DNA of 64,000 nucleotides from assembly GCF_018598555.1 (NCBI RefSeq), contig NZ_JAHEWN010000003.1, positions 222,286 through 286,285 on the forward strand. Reading direction: 5' to 3'. The notes under the pieces are model-generated. The model did not search any database. It was not told where the DNA came from and was given only the letters and a program-made list of their open reading frames with translations. A program made the translations under genes and the position numbers. Shown piece after piece: positions 27,596 to 35,992 of this stretch (position 1 is its first letter; every line of letters starts with the position of its first letter). This DNA is from Curtobacterium aurantiacum (GTDB lineage: Bacteria > Actinomycetota > Actinomycetes > Actinomycetales > Microbacteriaceae).

Positions 27596-28729
27596 ATGAC
27601 GACTGCACCCGAACTCGACCAGCACCCGGAGACCCCGGTGGTGCACCTGTCCCGTCGCGCTGCCCTCGAGGCCGAGCGCGCCGCAGCCCGCGGACCGCAG
27701 CGTCGCAGCAAGGCGGCCCCGGTCCCCCAGGTCGAGAAGGCCCCCAGGGCCGAGAAGGCCCCCAAGGCGGCGAAGCCCGCCAAGGTCGCGAAGGTCGCGA
27801 AGCCCGCCAAGGTCGCGAAGCCCGCCAAGGCACCGAAGGCCACGAAGACCGTCGTCGTCGCCACGACGTCGACCATCTCCACCGCCGAGCCGACCGGCCG
27901 CCGTGCCGCCGCCGCCCGCGCCACCACCGAGCACGTCGACGACCGCATCCAGCGCGTCGTCCGCCGCCCGGCACCCAAGGTGACGCGCACGACCAGCGCA
28001 CCCCGGGCCTCCCGGTCGGCCCGTGCCGGTCGCATCACGCTCACCAGCGCCGCCGCCGCCATCGCCATGTTCGCCGCGTCGGCGATGCCCGCACACGCCA
28101 GCGCCGGCACCTCGATGGCCACCTCGACCATCGCGCCGATCGTGCGCACCCAGGACTACGCCGTGACCCAGGCGGTCACGGCCGCCGGGTTCGACCGCGA
28201 CGGGTTCACCGTCGGCGGAGGCTCGACCGTCACCGCGAAGACCGCGGGTTCCGCCGACACGACCGGGACCGCCGGCGGTGCCGTCTCGTTCGGTGGCGCC
28301 GTCCGCTCGCCGTTCCCCGGCCCGGTGCAGATGAGCTCCGGCTTCGGCTACCGCTCGGCTCCGTGCGGCGCGTGCTCGTCCCTGCACCAGGGACTCGACT
28401 TCACTCCGGGCATGGGCACGCCGATCGGTGCCGTCGCCGCCGGCAAGGTCCGGGTCTCCGGCACCTACTTCTCGTACGGCAACGCGGTCATCATCGACCA
28501 CGTGATCGACGGCCGCCAGGTCTCGACGCTGTACGGCCACATGATCCCCGGGTCGTCGCCGCTCAAGGTCGGCGACACCGTCGCTGCCGGGCAGTTCATC
28601 GGGCTCGTCGGGTCGTCCGGCGTCTCGACCGGTGCACACCTGCACCTCGAGGTCCTGATGGACGGCGTCACGCCGATCGACCCCGAGGCGTGGCTCGAAG
28701 CCCGCATCGGCCGCTCGCTCACGCTGTAG
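27596..28729 (+). CDS. M23 (LytM-type) peptidase with long Lys-Ala-Pro cytoplasmic region
   Basis: A 377-residue cell-wall endopeptidase. The M23 catalytic domain lies at about 240-370 with zinc ligands H264 and D268 (HQGLDF) and the HLH motif at 348-350, so it should cut peptidoglycan cross-bridges. A hydrophobic segment at about 147-165 followed by SAMPAHASAG serves as signal or anchor. Before it stand 145 residues that would remain inside, including a KPAKVAK low-complexity run at 48-84 encoded by tandem DNA repeats. The terminal part resembles other actinobacterial wall hydrolases. A candidate MtrA box lies upstream. Confidence 0.88.
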   Translation: MTTAPELDQHPETPVVHLSRRAALEAERAAARGPQRRSKAAPVPQVEKAPRAEKAPKAAKPAKVAKVAKPAKVAKPAKAPKATKTVVVATTSTISTAEPTGRRAAAARATTEHVDDRIQRVVRRPAPKVTRTTSAPRASRSARAGRITLTSAAAAIAMFAASAMPAHASAGTSMATSTIAPIVRTQDYAVTQAVTAAGFDRDGFTVGGGSTVTAKTAGSADTTGTAGGAVSFGGAVRSPFPGPVQMSSGFGYRSAPCGACSSLHQGLDFTPGMGTPIGAVAAGKVRVSGTYFSYGNAVIIDHVIDGRQVSTLYGHMIPGSSPLKVGDTVAAGQFIGLVGSSGVSTGAHLHLEVLMDGVTPIDPEAWLEARIGRSLTL

Positions 28730-28874
28730 CGCCCACTCCCCGTCGCGAGGCAGGATCCACAGCCGCTTTCGAGCGGCAGCACGGTGATGTCCCAGTCCTC
28801 CTGTGCAGACTCACAGACATGGACGATCCCCACAGACCGCCCGCCCGTCGTCGATCCGGAACGGCAGCCCGCTG

Positions 28875-30134
28875 ATGGGCGCCGACACCTGGATCGCCTT
28901 CGGGCTCGTCATCCTCTTCGTGCTCGTCGGCGGGGTCTTCGCGGCCGCCGAGATCGCACTCGTCTCCCTCCGCGAATCCCAGCTGCAGCAGCTCGAACGC
29001 CGTGGCCCCCGCGGGATGCGGGTCGCCGAGCTCGGCCGTGACCCGAACCGGTTCCTGTCCGCCGTGCAGATCGGCGTGACCGTCGCGGGGTTCTTCTCCG
29101 CCGCGTACGGAGCGTCCTCGATCGCGCCCGACGTCGCACCGCTGTTCCAGGGTCTCGGTCTCGAGCAGGGCACGGCCGAAGCCGTCGCGCTGGTGCTCAT
29201 GACCCTCGTCATCGCGTACCTGTCGCTCGTGTTCGGCGAGCTCGTGCCGAAGCGCCTCGCCCTGCAGCGTGCCGAGGGCTTCTCGATGGCCGTCGCCCCG
29301 ACCCTGGAGCGCTTCGCCGTGCTGATGCGGCCGGTGATCTGGCTGCTCTCGAAGTCCACCGACACCGTGGTGCGACTGCTCGGCGGCGACCCGGACGCCC
29401 GCAGCGAGTCGATGAGCACCGAGGAACTCCGCGGGCTGGTCGACGAGCACACCGGCGTCGACGAGCAGGGGCGCCGCATCGCCCGCAGCGCCCTGGACGC
29501 CGGTGACCGCATCCTGCGCGAGTCGATGCGTCCCTGGTACGACGTGTCGACGCTCGACGCCGGGCTGTCCGTCGCCGAGGCCACCGACCAGGCCATCGCG
29601 GCCGGGCACACCCGGTACCTCGTGACCTCCGGTGGGCGCGACGAGGTCGACGGCTTCGTGCACCTCCGCGACCTGCTCCGTCCGGTCGACCCCGCTGCTC
29701 CGGTCGCCACGCTCGTCCGCCCGGTGCTCGCGCTGCCCGAGACGAAGTCGCTGTCGAGCGCGATCGCGGACATGCGCACCGACGGGCACCAGATCGCCCT
29801 GGTCGTCGACGAGTACGGCGGCAGCGCCGGCATGGTGACGCTCGAGGCGCTGCTCGAGGACCTGGTCGGCCGCATCCGGGACGAGTACGACGAACCGGTG
29901 GCCGAGCACGACGGCGTCGACGGTGCCACCGTGCTCGAGGACCTGGCGGCCGACGGGGGCCCGGTGCTGCCGGACGGTGACTACGAGACCGTGGGTGGGC
30001 TCGTGCAGGTGCAGCTCGACCGCGTGCCCGAGGTCGGCGACGTCGTCCTGGTCGGAGCCCACCGCCTCGAGGTGACCGCCATGGACGGTCACCGCGTTGC
30101 TCGCGTGCGCATCGCAGCCGACTCCGCGCCCTGA
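28875..30134 (+). CDS. CNNM/HlyC-CorC-type membrane transporter protein
   Basis: A 419-residue protein of the hemolysin/CorC (CNNM) family, linked to magnesium or cobalt efflux. DUF21 spans residues 1-190 with helices at 5-27 and 58-80 (PNRFLSAVQIGVTVAGFFSAAYG) and 95-125 (VFGELVPKRLALQ). It is followed by a CBS pair (MRPWYDVSTLDAG...VDEYGGSAGMVTLEALLEDLVG) and a CorC_HlyC C-terminal domain (PDGDYETVGGLVQVQLDRVPEVGD). The ATG at 28875 starts the first helix, so the upstream part of the frame is excluded. It is followed by a family A terminator. Confidence 0.92.
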   Translation: MGADTWIAFGLVILFVLVGGVFAAAEIALVSLRESQLQQLERRGPRGMRVAELGRDPNRFLSAVQIGVTVAGFFSAAYGASSIAPDVAPLFQGLGLEQGTAEAVALVLMTLVIAYLSLVFGELVPKRLALQRAEGFSMAVAPTLERFAVLMRPVIWLLSKSTDTVVRLLGGDPDARSESMSTEELRGLVDEHTGVDEQGRRIARSALDAGDRILRESMRPWYDVSTLDAGLSVAEATDQAIAAGHTRYLVTSGGRDEVDGFVHLRDLLRPVDPAAPVATLVRPVLALPETKSLSSAIADMRTDGHQIALVVDEYGGSAGMVTLEALLEDLVGRIRDEYDEPVAEHDGVDGATVLEDLAADGGPVLPDGDYETVGGLVQVQLDRVPEVGDVVLVGAHRLEVTAMDGHRVARVRIAADSAP

Positions 30135-30152
30135 TCGCGCCCCCGCGTCGGA

Positions 30153-30188
30153 CGGGAGGCCCGTGGCGGCCCCGCCACGGGCCTCCCG
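30153..30188 (+). terminator. Palindromic terminator (family A)
   Basis: 17 bp perfect inverted repeat CGGGAGGCCCGTGGCGG with a 2 bp loop, 18 bp after the CNNM stop. The outer GAC/GTC pairs of the family are lost on the right side. Confidence 0.7.
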
Positions 30189-30216
30189 ACCGGCCCTGGT
30201 CGCGTCCACCCCGTCG

Positions 30217-30259
30217 AAGCGACAGAACCCCGCGAACGTTCGGGCACGATCTGTCGCTT
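30217..30259. repeat. AAGCGACAG palindrome
   Basis: AAGCGACAG and CTGTCGCTT arms enclose the palindrome CGAACGTTCG, giving a long imperfect hairpin in the 236 bp gap before XRE regulator 1. A further GTGTCGCTT follows near 30292. A related AGCGACA/TGTCGCT pair is at 35303-35342. Either an operator or a structured leader; no evidence separates the two. Confidence 0.4.
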
Positions 30260-30358
30260 TCGCCGACCGGACGGCAGGGCGACCCGCGAAGTGTCGCTTC
30301 TGCGCACCGGGGCCTGACGGTTACCGCCCGTGCCTGCCGGACGCACGGCCCGGGCACG

Positions 30359-30364
30359 TACGCT
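30359..30364 (+). promoter_or_regulatory. -10 element TACGCT of XRE regulator 1
   Basis: TACGCT followed by exactly 6 bp and the ATG of the regulator gene. The other two paralogous regulators have TACCGT with the same 6 bp gap (43817-43822 and 45746-45751), predicting transcripts that begin on the A of ATG. Confidence 0.55.
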
Positions 30365-30370
30365 CGTCGC

Positions 30371-31282
30371 ATGGGTATCGACGTGCGCAACGAGATCCGC
30401 GACTTCCTGTCCTCCAGGCGGGCGCGGCTCACCCCCGAGCAGGTCGGCATGCCGTCGTTCGGCGGCGGGGTGCGACGCGTGCCCGGGCTGCGTCGTCACG
30501 AGGTCGCGATGCTCGCCGGCGTCAGCGTCGACTACTACACACGCCTCGAGCGCGGATCGCTCAAGGGCGTCTCGGACAGCGTGCTCGAGGGCCTGGCGAG
30601 CGCCCTGCAGCTCGACGAGGACGAGCGCGCGCACCTGTGGGACCTCACGCGCCTGGCGAACTCCGGCGCGAAGGTCATGCACCGGAACGTGCCGACCCGC
30701 GTGCGCCCCGGCGTCCAGCGGCTCCTCGACGCCATCACCGGCGCACCGGCCTGGGTGCGGAACGAGCGCGGGGACGTCGTCGCGACGAACGAGCTCGGCC
30801 GTGCCCTGTACGCGCCGCTGTTCGCCGGCCCCGGTCGCCCCGTGAACACCGCGCGCTTCACGTTCCTCGACCCGGCGGCCCGCGACTTCTTCCCGGACTG
30901 GGCGCAGACCGCGAAGGACGCCGTGGCCGTGCTCCGGACCGCCGCGGTGTCGAATCCCTGCGAGCCCGGACTCATCACGCTCGTCGGCGAGCTCTCCACC
31001 CGGAGCGAGGAGTTCCGCGGCTGGTGGGCCGCCCACGACGTGCGGATGCAGCGCACCGGCAAGAAGCGCATCGACCACCCGATCGTGGGGGAGCTGCGGC
31101 TGTCCTACGAGGCGCTCGACCTGGTCGCCGACCCGGGCCTGACGCTGTTCTCGTACTCGGCCGAGCCGGGCAGCGAGTCCGAGCGGTCACTCGCGCTGCT
31201 CGGCAGCTGGGCAGCGACGGAGCGGGCCGAGCAGTACGCGGCCCTGCGCGAGTCGGAGTCCGAGTCCGAGTCGGTCGACTGA
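30371..31282 (+). CDS. XRE-family regulator with MmyB-like ligand domain (paralogue 1)
   Basis: A 303-residue regulator. Residues about 5-85 form the XRE/Cro helix-turn-helix, in the short branch that begins FLSSRRARLTPEQVGMPSFGGGVRRVPGLRRHEVAMLAGVSVDYYTRLERG. The rest is the MmyB-like C-terminal PAS-type domain (SITGAPAWVRNERGDVVATNELGRALY...). In this family it binds a fatty-acid-like ligand. The C-terminus ends in an odd run of alternating Glu-Ser (ESESESESVD) encoded by a GAGTCC repeat. It is one of three paralogues in the window. Its target is unknown; no divergent enzyme gene is adjacent. Confidence 0.88.
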   Translation: MGIDVRNEIRDFLSSRRARLTPEQVGMPSFGGGVRRVPGLRRHEVAMLAGVSVDYYTRLERGSLKGVSDSVLEGLASALQLDEDERAHLWDLTRLANSGAKVMHRNVPTRVRPGVQRLLDAITGAPAWVRNERGDVVATNELGRALYAPLFAGPGRPVNTARFTFLDPAARDFFPDWAQTAKDAVAVLRTAAVSNPCEPGLITLVGELSTRSEEFRGWWAAHDVRMQRTGKKRIDHPIVGELRLSYEALDLVADPGLTLFSYSAEPGSESERSLALLGSWAATERAEQYAALRESESESESVD

Positions 31283-31327
31283 CCCGGACCCCGGATCGTC
31301 AGGAGCCTCAGCCCCGAGGCCGGACGG

Positions 31328-31531
31328 TCACGCCTGGGGCGGCACGTCCCCGTCGAACAGCTCCGGCGAGCGCATCCGCTCGATGCGCAGCTGCCGCTCC
31401 GTCGCCGACAACCGCAGCACACGGATCGCGGCGAACACGAGCACGATGAGGGCGACGGCCAGCACGGCGAGCGCCAGCACGAACAGGGCGTAGAGGACGA
31501 CGACGAATCCGAGACCACTGTCTGCGAGCAT
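31328..31531 (-). CDS. Small single-helix membrane protein
   Basis: A 67-residue protein: one long hydrophobic helix (residues about 5-37, FVVVLYALFVLALAVLAVALIVLVF) followed by a basic and acidic cytoplasmic tail (RLSATERQLRIERMRSPELFDGDVPPQA). No family recognised. The ATG has TATGTT (31538-31543) exactly 6 bp upstream, and the divergent methyltransferase gene has its own -10 only 14 bp further on. Confidence 0.65.
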   Translation of the reverse strand: MLADSGLGFVVVLYALFVLALAVLAVALIVLVFAAIRVLRLSATERQLRIERMRSPELFDGDVPPQA

Positions 31532-31569
31532 CCGTCGAACATAGCAGCGCGGGTTCGTAGGGTGGGGAC

Positions 31570-32277
31570 GTGACGAGGACCACGGACGGCTCAGCAGGGG
31601 ACGCGGACCACCGGCAGCACCGCCGGCCCGAACCCGCGTTCGCCCGTGCGGTCGCGAAGGCCCTCGGGGATGCCCGGACCGTGTTGGACGTCGGTGCCGG
31701 GGCCGGTGCCCTGTCGTACGCGCCGACCGACCGCGACGTGACCGCCGTGGAGCCCGCCGCAGACCTGCCCTTCGCCGACGACACCTTCGACGCCGCGATG
31801 ACGACCTTCTCGCTGCACGAGTGGGACGACCTCGAACGCGTGCTCGCCGAGGCGCGTCGCGTGACCCGGGGCCCCATCGTGGTCCTGACGTTCGACCCCG
31901 ACCGCATCGAGCGCTCCTGGCTCGCCGAGTACGCGCCCGAGGTGACGGCCGCCGAGGCCCGCCGTCACCCGGCGCTCCCGCGGATCGCCGACGCGCTCGG
32001 CAGTGACACCGTGACGAGCACCCCGCTGCCGATCCCGTTCACCTGCGTCGACGGGTTCTCCGAGGCGTACTACGCCCGCCCCGAGCGCCTGCTCGACCCC
32101 GGCGTGCGCCGGGCGGACCCGGCGTGGGGCCTGGTCGACGAGTTCACCGTGCGACGGTCGGTGTCGGCGCTCCGGACCGCGCTCGAATCGGGGGAGTGGG
32201 ACCGACGGCACGGGTCGCTCCGGATCCGCCCGACGTACGAGGGCTCGCTCGTCCTGGTCACGGCGACGCCGAACTGA
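31570..32277 (+). CDS. SAM-dependent methyltransferase (class I)
   Basis: A 235-residue class I methyltransferase with motif I VLDVGAGAGALSY, ADLPFADDTFDAAMTTFSLHEWDDLERVLAEARRV (motifs II-IV of UbiE/Methyltransf_11 type) and GPIVVLTFDPDRIERSWLAEY. The acceptor is not predictable; the layout suits small molecules. The GTG start has TAGGGT (31558-31563) exactly 6 bp before it. It is followed downstream by the leader region of the FBP gene. Confidence 0.87.
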   Translation: MTRTTDGSAGDADHRQHRRPEPAFARAVAKALGDARTVLDVGAGAGALSYAPTDRDVTAVEPAADLPFADDTFDAAMTTFSLHEWDDLERVLAEARRVTRGPIVVLTFDPDRIERSWLAEYAPEVTAAEARRHPALPRIADALGSDTVTSTPLPIPFTCVDGFSEAYYARPERLLDPGVRRADPAWGLVDEFTVRRSVSALRTALESGEWDRRHGSLRIRPTYEGSLVLVTATPN

Positions 32278-32345
32278 CTGCGGACGAACACAGCGGCGGC
32301 GCTGGCCGGTCAGACCCGACCGTGCCCGGGCTTGACACCCGGACG

Positions 32346-32351
32346 TAGGCT
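32346..32351 (+). promoter_or_regulatory. -10 element TAGGCT for the FBP leader transcript
   Basis: TAGGCT lies exactly 6 bp before the GTG of a 16-codon ORF. TTGACA is present at 32332-32337, but only 8 bp away, too close to serve as a normal -35. The arrangement predicts a leaderless start on the short ORF and a 159-nt leader before the FBP protein. Confidence 0.45.
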
Positions 32352-32357
32352 GGTCGG

Positions 32358-32408
32358 GTGAGCTTCCAGGAGGTGGTCGGCGCCCGTATCGCCGGCATCA
32401 GGGCGTGA
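32358..32408 (+). CDS. Candidate leaderless 16-codon leader peptide
   Basis: GTG-to-TGA frame encoding MSFQEVVGARIAGIRA, placed directly at the predicted transcription start. The stop codon lies in the loop of an AGGGC/GCCCT hairpin (32400-32414). Inside the ORF, AGGAGGT (32368-32374) is complementary to ACCTCCT (32455-32461) further down the leader. This is the layout of translation-dependent attenuators, but there is no proof that it is translated. Confidence 0.4.
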   Translation: MSFQEVVGARIAGIRA

Positions 32409-32516
32409 GGCCCTCGGTCGTGCCCTCGGGTGCGACCGCCCTCGTCGAACCCTGACCTCCTCCGCCCGGTGCGGTGTGCGTCCGCACGCCCCGGGCCCGC
32501 ACGAAAGCGATCATCC
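32409..32516 (+). promoter_or_regulatory. Structured 5' leader of the FBP gene
   Basis: Contains a strong hairpin CGGTCG-CGACCG (32415-32438, stem extends inward through GCCC/GGGT), an ACCTCCT segment able to pair with the leader ORF, and a second hairpin GCCCGGTGCGG/CCGCA-CCGGGC (32464-32496) before the ribosome site GAAAGCGA and the ATG. No known riboswitch family was recognised. Regulation by ribosome stalling is inferred from the layout only. Confidence 0.45.
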
Positions 32517-32999
32517 ATGCTCCCCATCGTGGAGAAGACCCTCCGCACGTCCTTCGTCAACGCCTCACGCAAGGAGGTGTCCGACCTCACGCTGCCCGCC
32601 AGCTTCGAGACGCTCGACTGGGACGCGCTCGACTACCTCGGCTGGCGCGACCCGAAGATCGGGCGGCGTGCGTACGCCGTCGTGCCGACCCTGGACGGCG
32701 AGCTGATCGGCGTCCTGTTCCGGCAGGCCGAGGCCTCGCCCCGCTCCCGCGCGCAGTGCTCGTGGTGCCAGGACGTCACGCTGCCGAACGACGTCGCGTT
32801 CTACAGCGCGAAGCGGTCCGGGCCGGCTGGACGGAACGGCAACACCGTCGGCACCCTGGTCTGCCAGGACTTCCAGTGCTCGCGGAACGTGCGGAAGCTG
32901 CCGCCGCCCGCCTACGAGGGCTACGACGTCGAGGCCGCGCGCCTCCGGCGCATCGAGGACCTGCAGCTCCGGGCCGCGTCCTTCGCCGCCGAGGTCTGA
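32517..32999 (+). CDS. FBP-domain protein (EF-G-binding, FusB-like treble-clef zinc finger)
   Basis: A 160-residue protein matching the FBP_C family, the C-terminal domain of the fusidic-acid protection protein FusB. The zinc-binding cysteines are CSWC (about 81-84) and CQDFQC (about 116-121). In FusB this domain binds elongation factor G and frees it from the ribosome, giving fusidic acid tolerance; a comparable role here is inference. The N-terminal half (SFVNASRKEVSDLTLP...LDYLGWRDPKIGRRAYAV) is the typical actinobacterial form. It is preceded by a leader with a short ORF. Confidence 0.88.
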   Translation: MLPIVEKTLRTSFVNASRKEVSDLTLPASFETLDWDALDYLGWRDPKIGRRAYAVVPTLDGELIGVLFRQAEASPRSRAQCSWCQDVTLPNDVAFYSAKRSGPAGRNGNTVGTLVCQDFQCSRNVRKLPPPAYEGYDVEAARLRRIEDLQLRAASFAAEV

Positions 33000-33082
33000 G
33001 ACGCCGGCGTCCTCGGAAGACGCCGCCGAGTCAGCGAGACGCCGCCGGATTCGGGGGCGTCTGACGCTGACGCCGGCGTCTC
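32997..33082. repeat. GACGCCGGCGTC palindrome cluster
   Basis: The 12 bp palindrome GACGCCGGCGTC occurs at both ends of this stretch (32,999-33,011 and 33,069-33,080), with two AGACGCCGCCG units between. The outer arms TGAGACGCCGGCGTC and GACGCCGGCGTCTC overlap the FBP stop codon. A similar GGAGACGCCGACGTCTC hairpin is at 62011-62030. Probably part of the terminator. Confidence 0.45.
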
Positions 33083-33104
33083 GCGTCCGCAAACGCGACT
33101 GAAC

Positions 33105-33152
33105 GACGGACGGGAGGCCCGTGACGGATCCGCCACGGGCCTCCAGGCCGTC
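33105..33152. terminator. Bidirectional palindromic terminator (family A)
   Basis: GACGGACGGGAGGCCCGTG pairs imperfectly with CCACGGGCCTCCAGGCCGTC around a GGATCC-containing loop, between the convergent FBP and aldo/keto reductase genes. Confidence 0.65.
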
Positions 33153-33164
33153 AGGTGGTCGCGT

Positions 33165-34151
<987 letters not shown>

Positions 34152-34262
34152 GCTGCAGGTCTACTCCCGGTCCACAGGACGGCGGGAGGCACTGGCTGTA
34201 CCCGCCTCCGCACCGCTACGCTGCGAGGGACGGGGCAGACGCCCCGGGCTCGGGGGAATGTC

Positions 34263-34499
34263 GTGGTCGTCGTCTGGATCGTCATCGCCGTGGTCGTCGT
34301 GCTCGGCGCCCTGCTCATCGTGCTCGAGGTGCAGAACCGTCGTCGGCGGCGAGCGCTCGCGGACCTCGAGGACTTCTCCGACCCCACTGCTGGCGCGCGC
34401 GCGATGCACGACGCGGACGCGGCTCGCTCGACGGCCGAAGGGGTCTCGAAGGCCGCGCACCCGGGTGGCAGCGGTGCCGGCGGGATGTTCCCGGGCTGA
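34263..34499 (+). CDS. Small membrane-anchored protein
   Basis: A 78-residue protein starting at a GTG (34263) with CGGGGG 7 bp upstream. Residues 2-23 are a hydrophobic helix (VVVWIVIAVVVVLGALLIVL), followed by VQNRRRRRALADLEDFSDPTAGARAMHDADAARSTAEG and a Gly-rich end. The basic residues after the helix suggest the tail stays in the cytoplasm. An ATG at 34258 in another frame gives only a Ser-rich shadow. No family recognised. TACGCT at 34217-34222 may be its -10, giving a short normal leader. Confidence 0.6.
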   Translation: MVVVWIVIAVVVVLGALLIVLEVQNRRRRRALADLEDFSDPTAGARAMHDADAARSTAEGVSKAAHPGGSGAGGMFPG

Positions 34500-34622
34500 C
34501 CCACCTGACCGCTCCGGCGGTTGTCGGGAGCCGCCGGTCGGCGGTCACCCGAGGTGCTCGCGCTTCGTGAGGTTCCTCCAAGGTGCTGGCACGGGTGCTC
34601 TGCGCACTGGTGTGATCGTCCC

Positions 34623-35165
34623 GTGAACCTGTACTTCCGACTGCTCCTGCTGCAGCTCCGCATCCGTCTGCGCCCCCGGGTCGCCGGACGCCGGACATCG
34701 CTGTGGGACGAGGTGCGGACGCCGTTCCGGGTCGTGCCCACCGACCTCGACCCGCTGCGCCACGTCAACAACGGCAAGTACCTGTCGATGCTCGACCTCG
34801 GTCGGCTCGACCTGATGCTCCGCTCGGGGTACTGGGCGGCGCTCTCCGAGCACGGCTGGTACCCGGTCGTGTCCGCGCAGACGATCACGTACAAGCGGTC
34901 GCTGACACTGGGGCAGCGGTTCGAGCTCCGGACCCACGTGCTCGGGGTCGACGACCGTGCCGTGTACCTCGAGCAGACGTTCGTGCGACGAGGTGCCGTG
35001 ATGGCTCGTGCCGTCGTGCAGGCCCGGTTCCTGCGGCGCTCCGGTGGGACGGTGTCGACGGCGGAGCTGCTCGAGGCCGCGGGCGGGGCGGACCGTGACC
35101 TGACCGTGCCGGACTGGGTGCACGACTGGGCGAACGCGACCCGGATCAGCAGCAGCGCGGCGTAG
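34623..35165 (+). CDS. Acyl-CoA thioesterase-like (hotdog fold) protein
   Basis: A 180-residue protein with the 4HBT/THEM6-like hotdog domain. RVVPTDLDPLRHVNNGKYLSMLDLGRLDLMLRSGYW has the Asp and the HVNNGKY motif, followed by ITYKRSLTLGQRFELRTHVLGVDDRAVYLEQTFVRRG. It should hydrolyse acyl-CoA thioesters or bind them. The GTG start at 34623 opens on a hydrophobic and basic helix (NLYFRLLLLQLRIRLRPRV) that may associate with the membrane. Confidence 0.85.
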   Translation: MNLYFRLLLLQLRIRLRPRVAGRRTSLWDEVRTPFRVVPTDLDPLRHVNNGKYLSMLDLGRLDLMLRSGYWAALSEHGWYPVVSAQTITYKRSLTLGQRFELRTHVLGVDDRAVYLEQTFVRRGAVMARAVVQARFLRRSGGTVSTAELLEAAGGADRDLTVPDWVHDWANATRISSSAA

Positions 35166-35174
35166 ACAGGTCCG

Positions 35175-35333
35175 GTGACCGAACCAGCAGGCTCCCGCCG
35201 GACGACCGCCACCTCACGCCGCGCGCTCATCGCCGGCGGAGTCGGTCGCACTGGGTCTGACGACGGCCCGGGGACGGTGCGCGCGGTCCGGGTTTCGGCC
35301 CCAGCGACACCTCACGCGTCCTGCACCCCGTGA
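35175..35333 (+). other. Possible gene fragment: Tat/RR-like N-terminus followed by a short frame
   Basis: A GTG-initiated frame of 52 codons in a 228 bp gap. The first 25 residues (TEPAGSRRTTATSRRALIAGG) look like the start of an exported protein with a twin-Arg pair and a short hydrophobic stretch, but the frame ends after a non-descript tail. TAGACA lies 6 bp before the GTG. It could be a decayed 5' end of a lost gene or chance. The rest of the gap holds an AGCGACA/TGTCGCT inverted repeat at 35303-35342. Confidence 0.2.
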
Positions 35334-35393
35334 ACTGTCGCTCAGCGCGAAACTCGACCGGGCCCACGGCCGGCAGCGTCCTACGATGACCGC

Positions 35394-35981
35394 ATGGACA
35401 TCGTCGACCTGGTGCTGCCGGACCCTGCCGCGTGGCGCGCCTGGCTCGACGACCACGAGGCCGAACCCGACGGCGTCTGGCTCGTCCTCGCGAAGAAGGG
35501 CGTCACGGAGCCGACGACCCTGACGTACGACACGGCGCTCGACGAGGCCCTGTGCTCCGGCTGGATCGACGGGCAGCGGCGCGGGCGTGACGACAACACG
35601 TTCCGGCAGCGGTTCACCCCGCGCCGGAAGGCCTCGCTGTGGTCGCAGCGGAACCTCGGCCTGGTCGCGGCACTCATCGCCGAAGGGCGGATGCGGGAGC
35701 GCGGGCACGCGGAGATCGAGCGTGCCAAGGGCGACGGTCGGTGGGACCGCGCCTACGCCGGCTCGGCCACCGCCACGGTTCCCGAAGACCTGCAGGCCGC
35801 GCTCGACGCCGTCCCCGCAGCCGCCGCACTGTTCGCCGAGCTCGACGCGACGAACCGGTACGCCGTGCTGCACCGCATCACCACCGCCCCGAACGCCACG
35901 GTGCGGAGCAACCGGCTCACCAAGCTCGTCGGCGGACTCGAACGGGGCGAGACCCCGTACCCACGGCCCACCCGTCCGTGA
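35394..35981 (+). CDS. YdeI/OmpD-associated family protein
   Basis: A 195-residue cytoplasmic protein of the YdeI family. It starts LPDPAAWRAWLDDHEAEPDGVWLVLAKKGVTEPTTLTYDTALDEALCSGWIDGQRRGRDDNTFRQRFTPRRKASLWSQRN, the best conserved region, and ends with the helical PEDLQAALDAVPAAAALFAELD...YAVLHRITTAP block. Relatives are linked to peptide or antibiotic tolerance in a few bacteria, but the reaction is unknown. TACGAT lies exactly 6 bp before the ATG, so the mRNA is probably leaderless. Confidence 0.88.
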   Translation: MDIVDLVLPDPAAWRAWLDDHEAEPDGVWLVLAKKGVTEPTTLTYDTALDEALCSGWIDGQRRGRDDNTFRQRFTPRRKASLWSQRNLGLVAALIAEGRMRERGHAEIERAKGDGRWDRAYAGSATATVPEDLQAALDAVPAAAALFAELDATNRYAVLHRITTAPNATVRSNRLTKLVGGLERGETPYPRPTRP

Positions 35982-35992
35982 CATGCTCGCCC

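Noticed and set aside
32332..32351. TTGACA plus TAGGCT as a normal -35/-10 promoter
   Set aside because: The 8 bp spacing is far too short; only the -10 is kept as a candidate.
34258..34626. ATG-started plus-strand frame overlapping the small membrane protein
   Set aside because: Encodes a Ser/Arg-rich shadow; the GTG frame at 34263 has a clean membrane helix and a better-placed ribosome site.
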